A stretch of DNA of 64,000 bases from Ferrimonas aestuarii (GCF_005116665.1 NZ_SWCJ01000003.1:372001-436000), one strand, 5' to 3'; shown: positions 9,823 to 20,170, counted from the first letter of the stretch. Numbers and translations are program-made. The notes: a model not told the origin generated them from the sequence alone.

Positions 9823-9839
9823 CTAACTAGGAGATCAAG

Positions 9840-10577
9840 TTAAGCTGTTGCGCCTTTGGTTTCTGTCAACGACAGTACCTCAGCATTGAGCTCCTGAAGA
9901 CGCTGCTGCATGCGACGATAAACCTCTTCAGCCAGCTCTCGCACCTGATCTTTGCTGTAACTCTTGGTGCAGATAGGCTCCATGGTTTCCACAATCACCA
10001 TGCCGTTGTTACGGCGGTTCATGTTGATGCTCTGCTGATCAGAAGCAACCACGGGAATAATAGGCACCCCCGCCTGAATCGCCGTATGGAAGGCGCCAGT
10101 TTTAAACGGCAGCAAGCCTCGGCCGCGAGAGCGAGTGCCTTCAGGGAAGATCCATACCGACAGCTTGCTCTGACGAATCTTATCTGCCGCTTGATGCAAG
10201 GTCTTCACCGCACGAGAGCGGTTAGCACGGTCGATAAGGATGTTGCCGGTCAGCCAATATAACTGACCAAAGAACGGAATCCACTTCAGGCTCTTCTTAC
10301 CCATGGAGACGGTGCCACGAGGCACAGATCCGGTGTGGGTAAACAGGTCAAAGTTGTTTTGGTGATTGCTCACGTAAACCGCAGGGGTCGATTCCGACTG
10401 ATAGCGACCACGATGCACCACTTTCAGGCCAAGCAGAGGCGCCACGCTGGAGAATACTTTGGCGGTAAAGTGAACATTATTGCGATGAAATGGACGAACA
10501 ATACACAGCAGCAACCCTAAAATAGTCACTACAATCAACAACAAAGCTAACAGTATAGAGCGTAACAACAACAACAT
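9840..10577 (-). CDS. plsC: 1-acyl-sn-glycerol-3-phosphate acyltransferase
   Basis: PlsC adds the second acyl chain to lysophosphatidic acid at the inner membrane in phospholipid synthesis. From ATG 10577 it is 245 residues, the E. coli length, and begins with the membrane segment MLLLLRSILLALLLIVV; GAGGTGA is 9 bases upstream. The open frame runs on to 10715, but that extension crosses the parC terminator and is not coding. The acyltransferase motifs are present: NHQNNFD (HX4D), GKKSLKWIPFFGQLYW, FPEGTRSRG and VPIIPV. Next to parC as in related genera. Confidence 0.95.
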   Translation of the reverse strand: MLLLLRSILLALLLIVVTILGLLLCIVRPFHRNNVHFTAKVFSSVAPLLGLKVVHRGRYQSESTPAVYVSNHQNNFDLFTHTGSVPRGTVSMGKKSLKWIPFFGQLYWLTGNILIDRANRSRAVKTLHQAADKIRQSKLSVWIFPEGTRSRGRGLLPFKTGAFHTAIQAGVPIIPVVASDQQSINMNRRNNGMVIVETMEPICTKSYSKDQVRELAEEVYRRMQQRLQELNAEVLSLTETKGATA

Positions 10578-10685
10578 CGACGAAATCACCTCATAGTATG
10601 GGGCGCCCAGTATAGGCAAAGCCGATGCCGGACACAACGAAATAGTTACAAGTGTTCGCTCAATTACATTGGCCACAAAAACAAC

Positions 10686-10709
10686 AAAGCCCTCATGACT
10701 GAGGGCTTT
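10686..10709 (-). terminator. Terminator of parC
   Basis: A perfect 10-bp stem AAAGCCCTCA / TGAGGGCTTT with a 4-base loop, followed on the minus strand by ttgttgttttt. It ends the parE-parC transcript, so plsC should have its own promoter. Confidence 0.85.
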
Positions 10710-10732
10710 AAACAATACAGTAGCGCTTTGGG

Positions 10733-13009
10733 TTATTCTGCGACAGGGGCTTCCGGCTGAGCCACCAACTCCAGCTTATCAACCCGCTGCAAACCCCGTG
10801 GCAGTTTGTTGCCCCGACGGCCTCGCTCACCTTGATAATGGCCCAGATCATCGGGCTTCAGGGTCAACTTGCGCTTGCCTGCCCAAACGGTAACCGACGC
10901 CCCCTCAGGCACCACCAGCAAGTGCTTAAGGAAGTCCTCACGGTTTTTCACCTTCTCAGTCGGAATGCCGATGATCTTATTGCCCTTACCTTTACTCAGC
11001 ACTGGCAGCTGCGACAATGGGAACAGCAGCATTCGACCTTCCATAGTGATGGCCATCAGGCGGTCGTTGTTGGCATCATTGATGGTTCTTGGAGTCATCA
11101 CCTTAGCACCAACGGGAACCGTCAGCAGCGCCTTACCTGCCTTGTTGCGACTGATCATATCTTTGAGGGCGCACACAAAGCCGTAACCAGCATCGGTGGC
11201 CATCAGGTAGAGCTGTTCCTGCTCGCCCATCAGAGCGTGCTCAAGGGTTTCACCGGCCACCAAATTAAAGCGGCCCGACAGGGGTTCCCCCTGACTGCGC
11301 GCTGACGGTAAGGTGTGACTGTCGGTGGTATAACTGCGACCGGAGCTTTCGATGAAAATCGCCGGCTGATTGCTACGACCACGAGCGTGAGACAGATAGC
11401 TGTCCCCCGACTTGTAGCTCAAACTGGTTGGATCAACGTCGTGCCCCTTCGCTTGGCGCGCCCATGCCTTTTCAGACATCACCACGGTAATGGCTTCGGT
11501 CGGCATCAGCTCAGTTTCAGACAACGCCTTAGCATCACCGCGCTCCTGCAATGGGCTGCGGCGATCATCACCATATTTCTCCGCATCCGCCAGCAGCTCT
11601 TTCTTAACCAGAGTTTTCAGGCGGCGCTCAGAAGAGAGCACCAGTTGCAGTTTGTCACGCTCTTTGGCCAGCTCATCCTGCTCGCCACGAATCTTCATCT
11701 CTTCCAGTTTCGCCAGATGACGAAGTTTCAGTTCTAAGATGGCTTCCGCCTGCTTATCACTGAGGCCAAAGTGAGCCATCAATACCGGCTTGGGCTCATC
11801 CTCATTGCGGATGATGGCAATCACCTCATCAATATTGAGGAAGGCGATCAACAAACCGTCCAAGATGTGCAATCTTGCTAGTACTTTATCCAGTCGATAC
11901 TGCAAGCGGCGACGTACCGTCTCGATACGGAACTCCAACCACTCACGAATGATGGACAGCAGGCCTTTAACTGCCGGGCGCTGATCCAGCCCCAGCATGT
12001 TGAGGTTAACTCGGTAGCTCTTTTCCAGATCCGTTGTCGCAAACAGGTGAGTCATCACCTGATCCATGTCGACGCGATTTGAGCGAGGCACCACCACCAA
12101 TCGAGTTGGGTTCTCATGATCCGACTCATCGCGCAGATCGGTGATCATCGGCAATTTCTTGGCCTGCATCTGAGCGGCGATCTGCTCCAGCACCTTAGCG
12201 CCAGACACCTGGTGGGGCAGTTCGGTAATCACCGCTTCACCCTGATCAATGGTGTACACCGCACGCATCTTGATGGAGCCCTTACCGGTTTGATACAGCT
12301 TTTTGATCTCAGCCTCAGGGGTGATGATCTCTGCACCGGTTGGGTAATCAGGCCCCTGAACAAAGCCAAGCACGTCCTCTAACTCTGCCTTAGGGTTGTC
12401 CAAGACATGGGCGCAAGCGTTGGCCACTTCGCGGGCGTTATGAGGAGGAATGTCGGTGGCCATGCCGACCGCAATACCGGTAATGCCGTTAAGCAGGATA
12501 TGCGGTAGACGCGCTGGCAGGTTCTTCGGCTCTTTCAAAGTGCCATCAAAGTTAACGCCCCAGTCGACGGTGCCTTGGCCAAGCTCTGACAGCAGCACTT
12601 CGGAGAACTTAGACAAGCGAGATTCGGTATAACGCATGGCGGCGAAGGATTTCGGATCGTCCGCGGCCCCCCAGTTGCCCTGACCGTCCACCAATGGGTA
12701 GCGGTAGCTAAACGGCTGAGCCATCAAGACCATGGCTTCGTAACAAGCGCTGTCACCGTGTGGGTGATACTTACCCAACACGTCACCGACGGTACGAGCG
12801 GATTTCTTGTACTTCGCCGTTGCGGAAAGCCCAAGCTCGCTCATGGCGTAGATAATACGGCGCTGCACCGGTTTCAAACCGTCGCCAATGTGGGGCAAAG
12901 CCCGATCCATGATGACGTACATGGAGTAATTGAGGTAAGCCTCTTCGGTGAACGCGTGCAGCGGCCGCTGCTCTACGCCATCCAGGCTCAATTCAGTTGC
13001 GTCATTCAT
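10733..13009 (-). CDS. parC: DNA topoisomerase IV subunit A
   Basis: ParC is the DNA breakage-rejoining subunit of topoisomerase IV, which decatenates sister chromosomes with ParE. 758 residues, close to E. coli (752). The winged-helix and tower region carries the catalytic tyrosine Y127 ([10 protein letters not shown]). The quinolone-resistance region reads [12 protein letters not shown] with S87 and E91 (E. coli S80 and E84), i.e. the susceptible-type residues. A C-terminal pinwheel domain follows residue ~500. The ATG overlaps the end of the upstream dehydrogenase-like gene by 8 bases, suggesting translational coupling. Confidence 0.98.
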   Translation of the reverse strand: MNDATELSLDGVEQRPLHAFTEEAYLNYSMYVIMDRALPHIGDGLKPVQRRIIYAMSELGLSATAKYKKSARTVGDVLGKYHPHGDSACYEAMVLMAQPFSYRYPLVDGQGNWGAADDPKSFAAMRYTESRLSKFSEVLLSELGQGTVDWGVNFDGTLKEPKNLPARLPHILLNGITGIAVGMATDIPPHNAREVANACAHVLDNPKAELEDVLGFVQGPDYPTGAEIITPEAEIKKLYQTGKGSIKMRAVYTIDQGEAVITELPHQVSGAKVLEQIAAQMQAKKLPMITDLRDESDHENPTRLVVVPRSNRVDMDQVMTHLFATTDLEKSYRVNLNMLGLDQRPAVKGLLSIIREWLEFRIETVRRRLQYRLDKVLARLHILDGLLIAFLNIDEVIAIIRNEDEPKPVLMAHFGLSDKQAEAILELKLRHLAKLEEMKIRGEQDELAKERDKLQLVLSSERRLKTLVKKELLADAEKYGDDRRSPLQERGDAKALSETELMPTEAITVVMSEKAWARQAKGHDVDPTSLSYKSGDSYLSHARGRSNQPAIFIESSGRSYTTDSHTLPSARSQGEPLSGRFNLVAGETLEHALMGEQEQLYLMATDAGYGFVCALKDMISRNKAGKALLTVPVGAKVMTPRTINDANNDRLMAITMEGRMLLFPLSQLPVLSKGKGNKIIGIPTEKVKNREDFLKHLLVVPEGASVTVWAGKRKLTLKPDDLGHYQGERGRRGNKLPRGLQRVDKLELVAQPEAPVAE

Positions 13010-14099
13010 TATTGTCTTTTTCCGGTTGAACCGGCGCCGTATAACTTAATTTATAGATAGCGCCATTATAATCGTCAGAAATCAAAAGCGAACCGTCCGA
13101 GGTCTCAACAAAGGCCACCGGTCGCGCTAACGGCCGCTCACCATCGAGCCAGCCCGTCACCACCTGCCGATATTGAGGTGGCTGAGTATCCACATTCAGA
13201 GCCGTCACTTGGTAGCCCACCTTCTTCGAGCGGTTCCAACTGCCGTGCTCGGCAATAAACAGCGCCCCGCGATAGGCCTCAGGGAACTGGGTTCCCCGAT
13301 AAAAGTGCACCCCAAGGGGAGCCACATGGGCCTGCAACTCAAAGAGCGGCTCAGTTAGCTTGCCTTGCAATGCTTTCGGCAGCACATGGTCAGGATCATT
13401 CACCGCCTTACCATGGCGATAGGGGTAGCCGTAGTGTGCCCCATGTTGAGACAGACGGTTAATCTCATCAGCGGGTACGTCATCCCCCATCATGTCGCGG
13501 CCGTTATCGGAGAAATAAAGCTCCCCAGTTTGCGGGTGAAAATCAAACCCCACCGAGTTACGTACGCCACGAGCGATCACCTGATATTGGCCCTTTGCCA
13601 GATCCAGTGACAGTATGCTGGCATAAGGACTGGACTCATCACAGATGTTGCACGGTGCACCAACTGGCACAATCAACCTGCCGTCAGGGGCAAAACGGAT
13701 AAACTTCCAGCCATGGTGAGCGTCACTGGGCAAGCCATCAAACGCCACCTCCATCTTTGGCGAGGCTAGATGCTTGTCGATGTTGGGAAAACGCAAAATG
13801 CGATTCACCGCCGCCACATAGAGGTCGGCTCCTTTCACCGCCAATCCTGAGGGCATAAACAGCGCTTCGGCAATCAGGTAACGAGTTTCAAACTCACCAT
13901 TGTTGTCCAGATCTTTAAGGGCATACACCTTTCCCTCTTTACGGGAGCCCACAAACAAGGTGCCATCTTGGCCCCACGCCATCTGCCGAGCGTTTGGCAC
14001 ATTGTCGGCCACCGTGGTCAAGGTAAACCCCTCTGGCACCGTGGCTGCTTGAAGTGGCAATGCCAACAGTAACCACCAATGGCGGAACTTAGTTATCAT
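13002..14099 (-). CDS. PQQ-dependent sugar/sorbosone dehydrogenase-like periplasmic protein
   Basis: 365 residues from ATG 14099, with AGGGAA about 12 bases upstream, giving an N-terminal signal [19 protein letters not shown]. The mature part is a beta-propeller of the glucose/sorbosone dehydrogenase type: [94 protein letters not shown]. Such proteins bind PQQ or calcium and oxidise sugars in the periplasm; the true substrate is unknown. It lies between parE and parC, on the same strand, and its stop overlaps the parC start by 8 bases. Nothing in it relates to topoisomerase function. Confidence 0.85.
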   Translation of the reverse strand: MITKFRHWWLLLALPLQAATVPEGFTLTTVADNVPNARQMAWGQDGTLFVGSRKEGKVYALKDLDNNGEFETRYLIAEALFMPSGLAVKGADLYVAAVNRILRFPNIDKHLASPKMEVAFDGLPSDAHHGWKFIRFAPDGRLIVPVGAPCNICDESSPYASILSLDLAKGQYQVIARGVRNSVGFDFHPQTGELYFSDNGRDMMGDDVPADEINRLSQHGAHYGYPYRHGKAVNDPDHVLPKALQGKLTEPLFELQAHVAPLGVHFYRGTQFPEAYRGALFIAEHGSWNRSKKVGYQVTALNVDTQPPQYRQVVTGWLDGERPLARPVAFVETSDGSLLISDDYNGAIYKLSYTAPVQPEKDNNE

Positions 14100-14134
14100 G
14101 ATTGTCATTTCCCTATGCTGCAGTCCGTATGAGA

Positions 14135-14158
14135 AAAGGGGCACCACCGCGCCCCTTT
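14135..14158 (-). terminator. Hairpin between parE and the dehydrogenase-like gene
   Basis: AAAGGGGC / GCCCCTTT with an 8-base loop, followed on the minus strand by TTCTCATA. Probably a partial terminator or mRNA-stabilising structure inside the unit. Confidence 0.6.
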
Positions 14159-14173
14159 CTCTTATTCTGGAAA

Positions 14174-16069
14174 CTAGTTATCCAAAGCGGCAAGATCGCC
14201 CTTGGTCTCCAACCAGGTTTTGCGATCGCCAGAGCGCTTCTTCGCCAGCAGCATGTCCATTAGCTGCTCAGTGGCCTCGGCATCGTCAATGGTGAGCTGT
14301 ACCAGACGACGAGTATTGGGATCCATGGTGGTCTCTCGAAGCTGGCCTGGGTTCATCTCGCCCAGACCTTTGAATCGCTGAATCTGAACCTTGCCACGTT
14401 TCTTTTCGGCTGCGATACGATCTAGGATCCCTTGACGCTCCGCCTCATCTAGGGCGTAGTGCACCTCTTTACCCACATCGATTCGGAACAGTGGCGGCAT
14501 GGCTACGTAAACGTGCCCCTGCTGTACCAGCGCCTTAAAGTGACGCATAAACAGCGCACACAGCAACGTCGCGATGTGCAGACCATCGGAGTCCGCATCG
14601 GCCAAGATGCAGATTTTGCCGTAACGTAGGCCAGATAGGTCTTCAGAATCCGGATCGATACCCAGCGCCACCGAGATGTTGTGCACCTCTTGAGACGCCA
14701 GCACTTGGGAAGCGTCCACCTCCCAGGTGTTCAAAATTTTACCTCGCAGGGGCATGATCGCCTGGAAATCTCGGTCCCGAGCCTGTTTGGCACTGCCCCC
14801 CGCAGAGTCCCCCTCCACTAGGAACAGTTCGCCGCGCATCGGCTCGGTGGTTGTACAATCGGTCAGCTTACCCGGCAGGGCTGGACCCGAGGTCACCTTT
14901 TTGCGAGCCACCTTCTTGGCTTTGCGCAGGCGTGACTGAGCACTGGAGATACAGAACTCAGCAATGGCTTCCGCCTGCTCGGTGTGCTCGTTAAGCCACA
15001 GGCTAAAGGCATCGCGCACCACGCCGGAGATAAACGCCGACGCCTGACGGGACGACAGCCGCTCTTTAGTTTGGCCTGCAAACTGCGGATCCTGAATTTT
15101 CACCGACAGGATATAACTGACTTTGTCCCACACGTCTTCCGGCGTCAGTTTAATGCCTCGAGGCATCAGGTTTCGAAACTCGCAGAACTCTCGCAGTGCT
15201 TCCAACAGCCCCTGACGCAAGCCGTTAACGTGGGTACCACCAAGGGCGGTAGGAATCAGGTTAACGTAACTCTCAGCAACGGAATCGCCTCCCTCCGGCT
15301 GCCAGACTAACGCCCAATCCACCGCTTCATTATTGGCAGAGAAATTGCCGGTAAACGGCGTTTCCTCAGGCAGCATCGGCCATTGGCGAACGCTGTCATG
15401 CAGGTAATCTTTCAAGCCATCTTCGAAGTACCACTCGGTAACCTCACCGGCGACCTTATTGTCGAACTTAATCTTAAGCCCTGGGCACAATACCGCCTTG
15501 GCCCGCAGCAGGTGGGTCAGCTTAGAAACAGAAAAGTTAGCCGAATCGAAGTAGCTGGCATCGGGCCAGAAGTGAACGCTGGTGCCACTGTTACGGCGGC
15601 CACAGGTGCCAGTCACCCGCAGGTCTTCCACCTTATCGCCGTTCTCAAACGCCATTTCGTACACTTGGGCATCACGGCGAACCACCACTTCCACACGAGT
15701 AGACAGGGCGTTAACCACCGAAATACCTACCCCGTGAAGACCACCGGAGAATTGATAGTTTTTATTCGAGAACTTACCGCCCGCGTGCAGCTTCGACATG
15801 ATCAATTCGATGCCAGGCACCCCCTCTTCAGGGTGGATGTCTACCGGCATGCCTCGACCGTCATCAATCACTTGCAGCGATTGGTCTTTGTGAAGAATCA
15901 CCTGAATGGTACTGGCATGACCCGCCAAGGCCTCATCGACACTGTTATCGATCACCTCCTGACCTAGGTGGTTAGGACGAACGGTATCGGTGTACATTCC
16001 CGGGCGACGCTTAACTGGCTCCAACCCATTCAGTACCTCAATGGCGTCAGAGGTGTATTGGCTTGTCAT
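14174..16069 (-). CDS. parE: DNA topoisomerase IV subunit B
   Basis: ParE is the ATPase subunit of topoisomerase IV. From ATG 16069 it is 631 residues (E. coli 630); a GTG four codons earlier is less likely. The GHKL ATP site is intact: QEVIDNSVDEALAG, VIDDGRGMPVDIHPEEG, GGLHGVGISVVNALS. The TOPRIM part has FLVEGDSAGGSAKQARDR and ILADADSDGLHIATLL, and the C-terminus KGLGEMNPGQLRETTMDP. It follows yqiA closely, as in Shewanella and E. coli. Confidence 0.98.
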   Translation of the reverse strand: MTSQYTSDAIEVLNGLEPVKRRPGMYTDTVRPNHLGQEVIDNSVDEALAGHASTIQVILHKDQSLQVIDDGRGMPVDIHPEEGVPGIELIMSKLHAGGKFSNKNYQFSGGLHGVGISVVNALSTRVEVVVRRDAQVYEMAFENGDKVEDLRVTGTCGRRNSGTSVHFWPDASYFDSANFSVSKLTHLLRAKAVLCPGLKIKFDNKVAGEVTEWYFEDGLKDYLHDSVRQWPMLPEETPFTGNFSANNEAVDWALVWQPEGGDSVAESYVNLIPTALGGTHVNGLRQGLLEALREFCEFRNLMPRGIKLTPEDVWDKVSYILSVKIQDPQFAGQTKERLSSRQASAFISGVVRDAFSLWLNEHTEQAEAIAEFCISSAQSRLRKAKKVARKKVTSGPALPGKLTDCTTTEPMRGELFLVEGDSAGGSAKQARDRDFQAIMPLRGKILNTWEVDASQVLASQEVHNISVALGIDPDSEDLSGLRYGKICILADADSDGLHIATLLCALFMRHFKALVQQGHVYVAMPPLFRIDVGKEVHYALDEAERQGILDRIAAEKKRGKVQIQRFKGLGEMNPGQLRETTMDPNTRRLVQLTIDDAEATEQLMDMLLAKKRSGDRKTWLETKGDLAALDN

Positions 16070-16126
16070 TTGTGATCCCACTTAAAAATTATTGCTGCTC
16101 ATGTTACCGAGTTCTGAATCTGGCAA

Positions 16127-16702
16127 TCAAGCCAAATCCAAAAAGCGACAAATTGCCGCTAAGTGCCTTTCGAAATTAACAAAACTGTGGTCGCCACCGG
16201 CTTCAATCTCCATCAGAGCGCACTGGTATTTATCCACCGCTTGGCGGTAGTCCAGCACTTCATCACCAGATTGAAGCAGCACCAAGAATCGATCCGGATG
16301 TTCAATCACTGGCGTATCCAAATCTTTAAGCTGCTGCATGTGTTCCGCTTTGACTTCGAACTGCTCACCACTATAGGGGTTGGTCTGAGGACCAATGTAA
16401 TCCTGCAGCAGATCGTAGGGCGTGACAGCGGGGTTAATCAGCACTGCCTTGCCCCCATGGCGCTCAGCCAGATAACTGGAAAAATAGCCCCCTAAGGAGC
16501 TTCCGATAAATCGCAGTGGCTGCCCCTGCTCTTTGGCCTTGGCCACGATCGCCTCAAGTTGAATCATCGCTTCATTGGGCGATGTGGCTAACTTGGGAAT
16601 CTCTACCACCAGATTCGGGTAATGGCGCGAAACGTAGTCTCGCACCGCTTGGGCCTTGGCGGAATCCGGTGAGCTATTAAATCCGTGAATATAAAGCAGC
16701 AT
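16127..16702 (-). CDS. yqiA: YqiA-type esterase (alpha/beta hydrolase)
   Basis: 191 residues of the YqiA/YcfP family of small cytoplasmic esterases. The N-terminus MLLYIHGFNSSPDSAKA carries the HG oxyanion motif; the nucleophile elbow is G67-S-S69-L-G (FIGSSLGGYFSSYLA). The acid and histidine are probably in SGDEVLDYRQA and GGDHSFVNFE. E. coli YqiA cleaves short acyl esters in vitro; the natural substrate is not known. It lies between cpdA and parE, the conserved E. coli order, 57 bases before parE. Confidence 0.92.
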   Translation of the reverse strand: MLLYIHGFNSSPDSAKAQAVRDYVSRHYPNLVVEIPKLATSPNEAMIQLEAIVAKAKEQGQPLRFIGSSLGGYFSSYLAERHGGKAVLINPAVTPYDLLQDYIGPQTNPYSGEQFEVKAEHMQQLKDLDTPVIEHPDRFLVLLQSGDEVLDYRQAVDKYQCALMEIEAGGDHSFVNFERHLAAICRFLDLA

Positions 16703-16744
16703 GAGCTTCCTTAGAGTGTGTTGCGCCGGTCTTTGCCGACGCCT

Positions 16745-17566
16745 CTAGTAGCCCGACACCGACATGTCCGGTAGGAAACGCTCCCCCGGCAAACGATAGA
16801 CTTGACTGCTGATGCTATCATCGCGGTGAAGCTCCAGTAAACGGAAGCCCGGCTGCAAGGTATCCAGAGTAAAGTCATCACACTGAGGTTTGAACTGAAT
16901 GGACGTGGACGGCACCGACATCAATTGCGCTTGATTCAGTTGGTAATCGCCCTGTTGATGCACGTGTCCCCACACTACCCCTTTGACATGGTTGTGCTGT
17001 TCCACGCACTTGAGCAACTCCTTGCCGTTGGCTAAGCGATGCTGATCCAGCCACTTACAGCCAGTATCAATGGGGTGATGATGCAGTGCCACCAGAGTCG
17101 GCTTGTCGCTAAGCCCCAACGTGCTGTCTAACCAATTCAAACTGGCCTCACTCAATGCACCCGCGGGAACCCGCGGCAGAGTACTGTCTAGTTGAAGCAG
17201 TTGCCAATGCCCCAGATCGATCTGTTCATTCATCATAATGCCGCTGCCGGCAAAGCCAGACTGCATCCGAACCAACGCATCGTGGTTACCAGGCAAAGAC
17301 GCCACCGGCACCCCGAGCTGAGTCACGCTAGCGGCAAAGTGTTGGTAGGCAGTCAGGGTGTGGTCTTGGCTGATGTCGCCGGTGACCAGAAGCAAGTGCG
17401 GGTTTAGGGATGCAATCATCTCGAGTACAGCCATGAAGCTGTCCCAAGGGTTCTGCCCCAAAAAATCTGCGCTTTTATCTGCAAGCAGATGAGGGTCTGA
17501 AAGTTGGGCAATGCGAATGGTTTCCTGATCTAACCCTTCAAGCATCACCTTGGTTCGAGCACTCAA
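16745..17566 (-). CDS. cpdA: 3',5'-cyclic AMP phosphodiesterase
   Basis: CpdA hydrolyses cAMP and so tunes CRP-dependent transcription. 273 residues with the class III metallophosphoesterase metal ligands in order: SDPHLL (D24, H26), VTGDISQD, PGNHDALV, HHHPIDTGC and GHVHQQGDY. The C-terminal DTLQPGFRLLELH is also as in E. coli CpdA. The best start is a TTG at 17566, 12 bases after AAGGAG; the next ATG (residue 8) has no usable ribosome site. It follows yqiB by 8 bases. Confidence 0.95.
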   Translation of the reverse strand: MSARTKVMLEGLDQETIRIAQLSDPHLLADKSADFLGQNPWDSFMAVLEMIASLNPHLLLVTGDISQDHTLTAYQHFAASVTQLGVPVASLPGNHDALVRMQSGFAGSGIMMNEQIDLGHWQLLQLDSTLPRVPAGALSEASLNWLDSTLGLSDKPTLVALHHHPIDTGCKWLDQHRLANGKELLKCVEQHNHVKGVVWGHVHQQGDYQLNQAQLMSVPSTSIQFKPQCDDFTLDTLQPGFRLLELHRDDSISSQVYRLPGERFLPDMSVSGY

Positions 17567-17574
17567 TGGCCTAG

Positions 17575-18009
17575 TTACTCCTTGACTGCTGCCATCAGCG
17601 ATTGCAGTCGCTTAGGCGCTAAACATTCCAATATTTCAGCTAAAAACAGATTGGCTTGATACCGATCTTTGGCAAAGACACTTTGCGCAGTCTGCCAATC
17701 ATATACCGGTAGCAGTTGAGAAATCTGTTGCCCACTTAACACTTCTGCCATTCGGGCATCGTGATAAAGGCGTACGGAAATGCTTGGAATCTGCAACCAA
17801 TTGGTCGCAGGCAACCAACGTTGAATCTCAATAACCTGTGTGTACTTGGTTTGCTCTACTAACTTTAGCCCCAATTCGATACTGGAACTTAAATGAAGAT
17901 GCCATCGTGCACCTTCAGCCACCTCTGCAGGCACCAACGACGACAAACGCAAGTAGTTGCGCGCGTAGAGTTGATGTAACCGAACCAAAGAGTGGCGCTT
18001 CTTTACCAT
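17575..18009 (-). CDS. yqiB: DUF1249 family protein YqiB
   Basis: 144 residues of the DUF1249 family, known as YqiB in E. coli. No biochemical function is established. Recognisable segments are LYARNYLRLSSLVP, the central hydrophobic IEIQRWLPATNWLQIPSISVRLYHDARMAEVLS, and the C-terminal LAEILECLAP. Its ATG directly abuts the nudF stop (TAAATG), and it is followed closely by cpdA; the nudF-yqiB-cpdA-yqiA-parE order matches E. coli, so co-expression is expected. Confidence 0.9.
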   Translation of the reverse strand: MVKKRHSLVRLHQLYARNYLRLSSLVPAEVAEGARWHLHLSSSIELGLKLVEQTKYTQVIEIQRWLPATNWLQIPSISVRLYHDARMAEVLSGQQISQLLPVYDWQTAQSVFAKDRYQANLFLAEILECLAPKRLQSLMAAVKE

Positions 18010-18630
18010 TTAGGCCTCAGACCTTACTTGTTGATGATGTAATTGCAGCCATTGTAGCCCAATCACGCTACTGGCATTATCAATTTTACCCTGCTCTACC
18101 CACTCATAGGCCAGTTCGCGAGTCACAACTTGAACGCGAATGTCTTCATTCTCATCTTCCAAACCATGAATGCCCTTGGCATTTGCGGCATCCACTATTG
18201 CAAGGAACAGCTGCAACCGCTCAGAGGTACCTCCAGGACTGGAAAAATGACGGTTAATTGGCAGCATTTTCGCTGCGATTAAGCCGGTCTCCTCCTCAAG
18301 CTCTCGGTGTGCGACTTCAAGCTCTGACTCACCAGGCTCGATCATTCCCGCAGCCAGTTCGTATAGCCAAGGGTTATCGCTTTTCCCTATTACTGGTACC
18401 CGCAGTTGTTGGATCAATACCACTTCGTCTCGCACAGGGTCATAAGGCAGCACCACCACCGCGTCGCCACGCTCAAACACCTCTCGGGTAACAGGGCCGC
18501 TCATGCCGCCAGCAAACAGCGGATAATTCACGGTTTTTGTCAAGATTTGAAAAAAACCTTGATAGGCAACCGACTCAGACAAAACTTCAATATTTTCAGA
18601 CACTAATGTTTCATTACTTTTGTCGCTCAT
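18010..18630 (-). CDS. nudF: ADP-ribose pyrophosphatase (Nudix)
   Basis: 206 residues. NudF splits ADP-ribose into AMP and ribose 5-phosphate. The Nudix box is complete at about residues 95-117: GMIEPGESELEVAHRELEEE TGL, matching GX5EX7REUXEEXGU. The ELAAG segment before it and the SPGGTSERLQLFLA loop after it are family features. First gene of the leftward unit and divergent from tolC, as in E. coli and Shewanella. Confidence 0.95.
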   Translation of the reverse strand: MSDKSNETLVSENIEVLSESVAYQGFFQILTKTVNYPLFAGGMSGPVTREVFERGDAVVVLPYDPVRDEVVLIQQLRVPVIGKSDNPWLYELAAGMIEPGESELEVAHRELEEETGLIAAKMLPINRHFSSPGGTSERLQLFLAIVDAANAKGIHGLEDENEDIRVQVVTRELAYEWVEQGKIDNASSVIGLQWLQLHHQQVRSEA

Positions 18631-18705
18631 TATTTAAGCCTTTGATTTTAATGCGCAATGCCCTTCATCCTCCCACAAAGTGTTACATTTAGGGAATTAA
18701 AGAGG

Positions 18706-18735
18706 TTGACTTAGGTAGGTTCAATTCAGTTTACT
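18706..18735 (+). promoter_or_regulatory. Candidate tolC promoter
   Basis: TTGACT (18706-18711), 18 bases, TTTACT (18730-18735), about 107 bases before the tolC ATG in the 212-base nudF/tolC divergent gap. Consensus match only. Confidence 0.4.
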
Positions 18736-18842
18736 ATCCACGTCAAAGTCAAGGTCGTCTTGGGATTAACAGGGTTTCCCAGCCCTACAGTATTAGCTTG
18801 CCATCGTGCAGGCCTGCTTTGTATTTACTTTAAGGAATTGGA

Positions 18843-20150
18843 ATGCGCTTCAAATTTCGAGCAATGACCATTGCACTGGGCTTAGCCAGTGCGACCCTAC
18901 CCGCCCAAGCGGACGATCTCTATCAGATCTACCAACAGGCTCTCACCAAAGACCCTGTACTACTGCAATCAAAAGCCACCCGCGATTCCGCTTTTGAGGC
19001 AATCGATCAAAGCCGCGCTAGCTTGCTGCCATTCATCTCTGGTTCACTGGGGTACAGCCAAGGCTGGAATGATGATTTGAGCGAGTCCGGCGATGCAAGT
19101 GGCACCGCAGGCATCACCCTGAGTCAGAGCATCTACGATCACGCCAACTACGTGAATCTTGCCCTGTCTGAGAAACAAGCCTCTCAGGCTGACGCCAACT
19201 ACGCTCTGGCGGTGCAAAGCTTGGTAGTGCGTGTTGCCAACGCTTACTTCGCCGTGTTGTCAGCGCAAGACGCACTGGAATTTGTTCAAGCCAATAAGCG
19301 TGCCATTGAGCGCCAGTTGGAGCAAACCAAGCAGCGTTTCGCCGTTGGCCTAACCGCCATCACCGACGTACACGAAGCTCAGGCTCAGTTCGACTTGGCC
19401 GTGGCTGACGAAATTAACGCTCAAAACACGCTGGAAAACAGCTACGAAGGTCTACGCGAAATCACCGGCCTGGCCCACGAAGACCTGGCAGTTCTGGATA
19501 CCGACCGCTTTAGCCCCTCTCAGCCAACTCCAACCACCCACGACGCGTGGTTAAACTTGGGTGAAGAGAGCAGCCTAGAGCTACTGAGCCGCCGCCTAGG
19601 TGTGGACATCGCCAAAGAGCGCATTGAGCTGGCTAAAACCGGCCACCTACCAAGCATCGGCGTTACTGCTGGTGTTACTAAGGCATTCGATCAGGATGAC
19701 CGAGCTGGCTTCATCAGCAACGATACCACGGGTAACGTAGCCGTTGAGCTCAAGGTGCCAATCTTCTCCGGTTTCTCCGTATCCAGCCAAGTTGAGCAAG
19801 CGAAGTACAACTTCGTTGCCTCCTCTCAGGCTCTGGAAGAGACCCATCGCTCGGTAGTACGTAACCTGCGTAACAGCTTGAACAACGTTAAGGCGTCCAT
19901 CAGCACCATCAACGCTTACCAACAATCCGTTGTGTCTGCAGAGAGCGCGCTGAAAGCAACCGAAGCGGGCTTCGAAGTGGGTACTCGTACCATCGTTGAC
20001 GTACTGAACTCTACCCGTCAGTTGTACAGCGCCAAGCAGCAGCTTGCGGACGCTCGTTACAACTACATTCTAGCGGTACTGTCCCTGAAGCAAGCGGCCG
20101 GTACACTAAGTGATGAAGACGTAAAACTGATTAACCAAGGCCTGAAATAA
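18843..20150 (+). CDS. tolC: TolC-type outer membrane efflux channel
   Basis: 435 residues. TolC forms the trimeric outer-membrane channel tunnel for multidrug efflux pumps and type I secretion. A signal peptide ends at AQA (about residue 23), followed by DDLYQIYQQALTKDPVL, the typical mature start. Two outer-membrane-efflux repeats follow, with long periplasmic helices (for example AQDALEFVQANKRAIERQ and NVKASISTINAYQQSVVSAE) and the C-terminal YNYILAVLSLKQAAGTLSDED. AAGGAATTGG precedes the ATG. Shorter than E. coli TolC (493), which has a longer C-terminal tail. A strong terminator follows. Confidence 0.96.
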   Translation: MRFKFRAMTIALGLASATLPAQADDLYQIYQQALTKDPVLLQSKATRDSAFEAIDQSRASLLPFISGSLGYSQGWNDDLSESGDASGTAGITLSQSIYDHANYVNLALSEKQASQADANYALAVQSLVVRVANAYFAVLSAQDALEFVQANKRAIERQLEQTKQRFAVGLTAITDVHEAQAQFDLAVADEINAQNTLENSYEGLREITGLAHEDLAVLDTDRFSPSQPTPTTHDAWLNLGEESSLELLSRRLGVDIAKERIELAKTGHLPSIGVTAGVTKAFDQDDRAGFISNDTTGNVAVELKVPIFSGFSVSSQVEQAKYNFVASSQALEETHRSVVRNLRNSLNNVKASISTINAYQQSVVSAESALKATEAGFEVGTRTIVDVLNSTRQLYSAKQQLADARYNYILAVLSLKQAAGTLSDEDVKLINQGLK

Positions 20151-20170
20151 GCCCGAATTATCAGAGACAA

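Noticed and set aside
10578..10715. N-terminal 46-residue extension of plsC
   Set aside because: It runs through the parC terminator and is not in the family; ATG 10577 with GAGGTGA gives the exact E. coli length.
15383..15967. 194-codon plus-strand frame opposite parE
   Set aside because: Shadow of parE without ribosome site.
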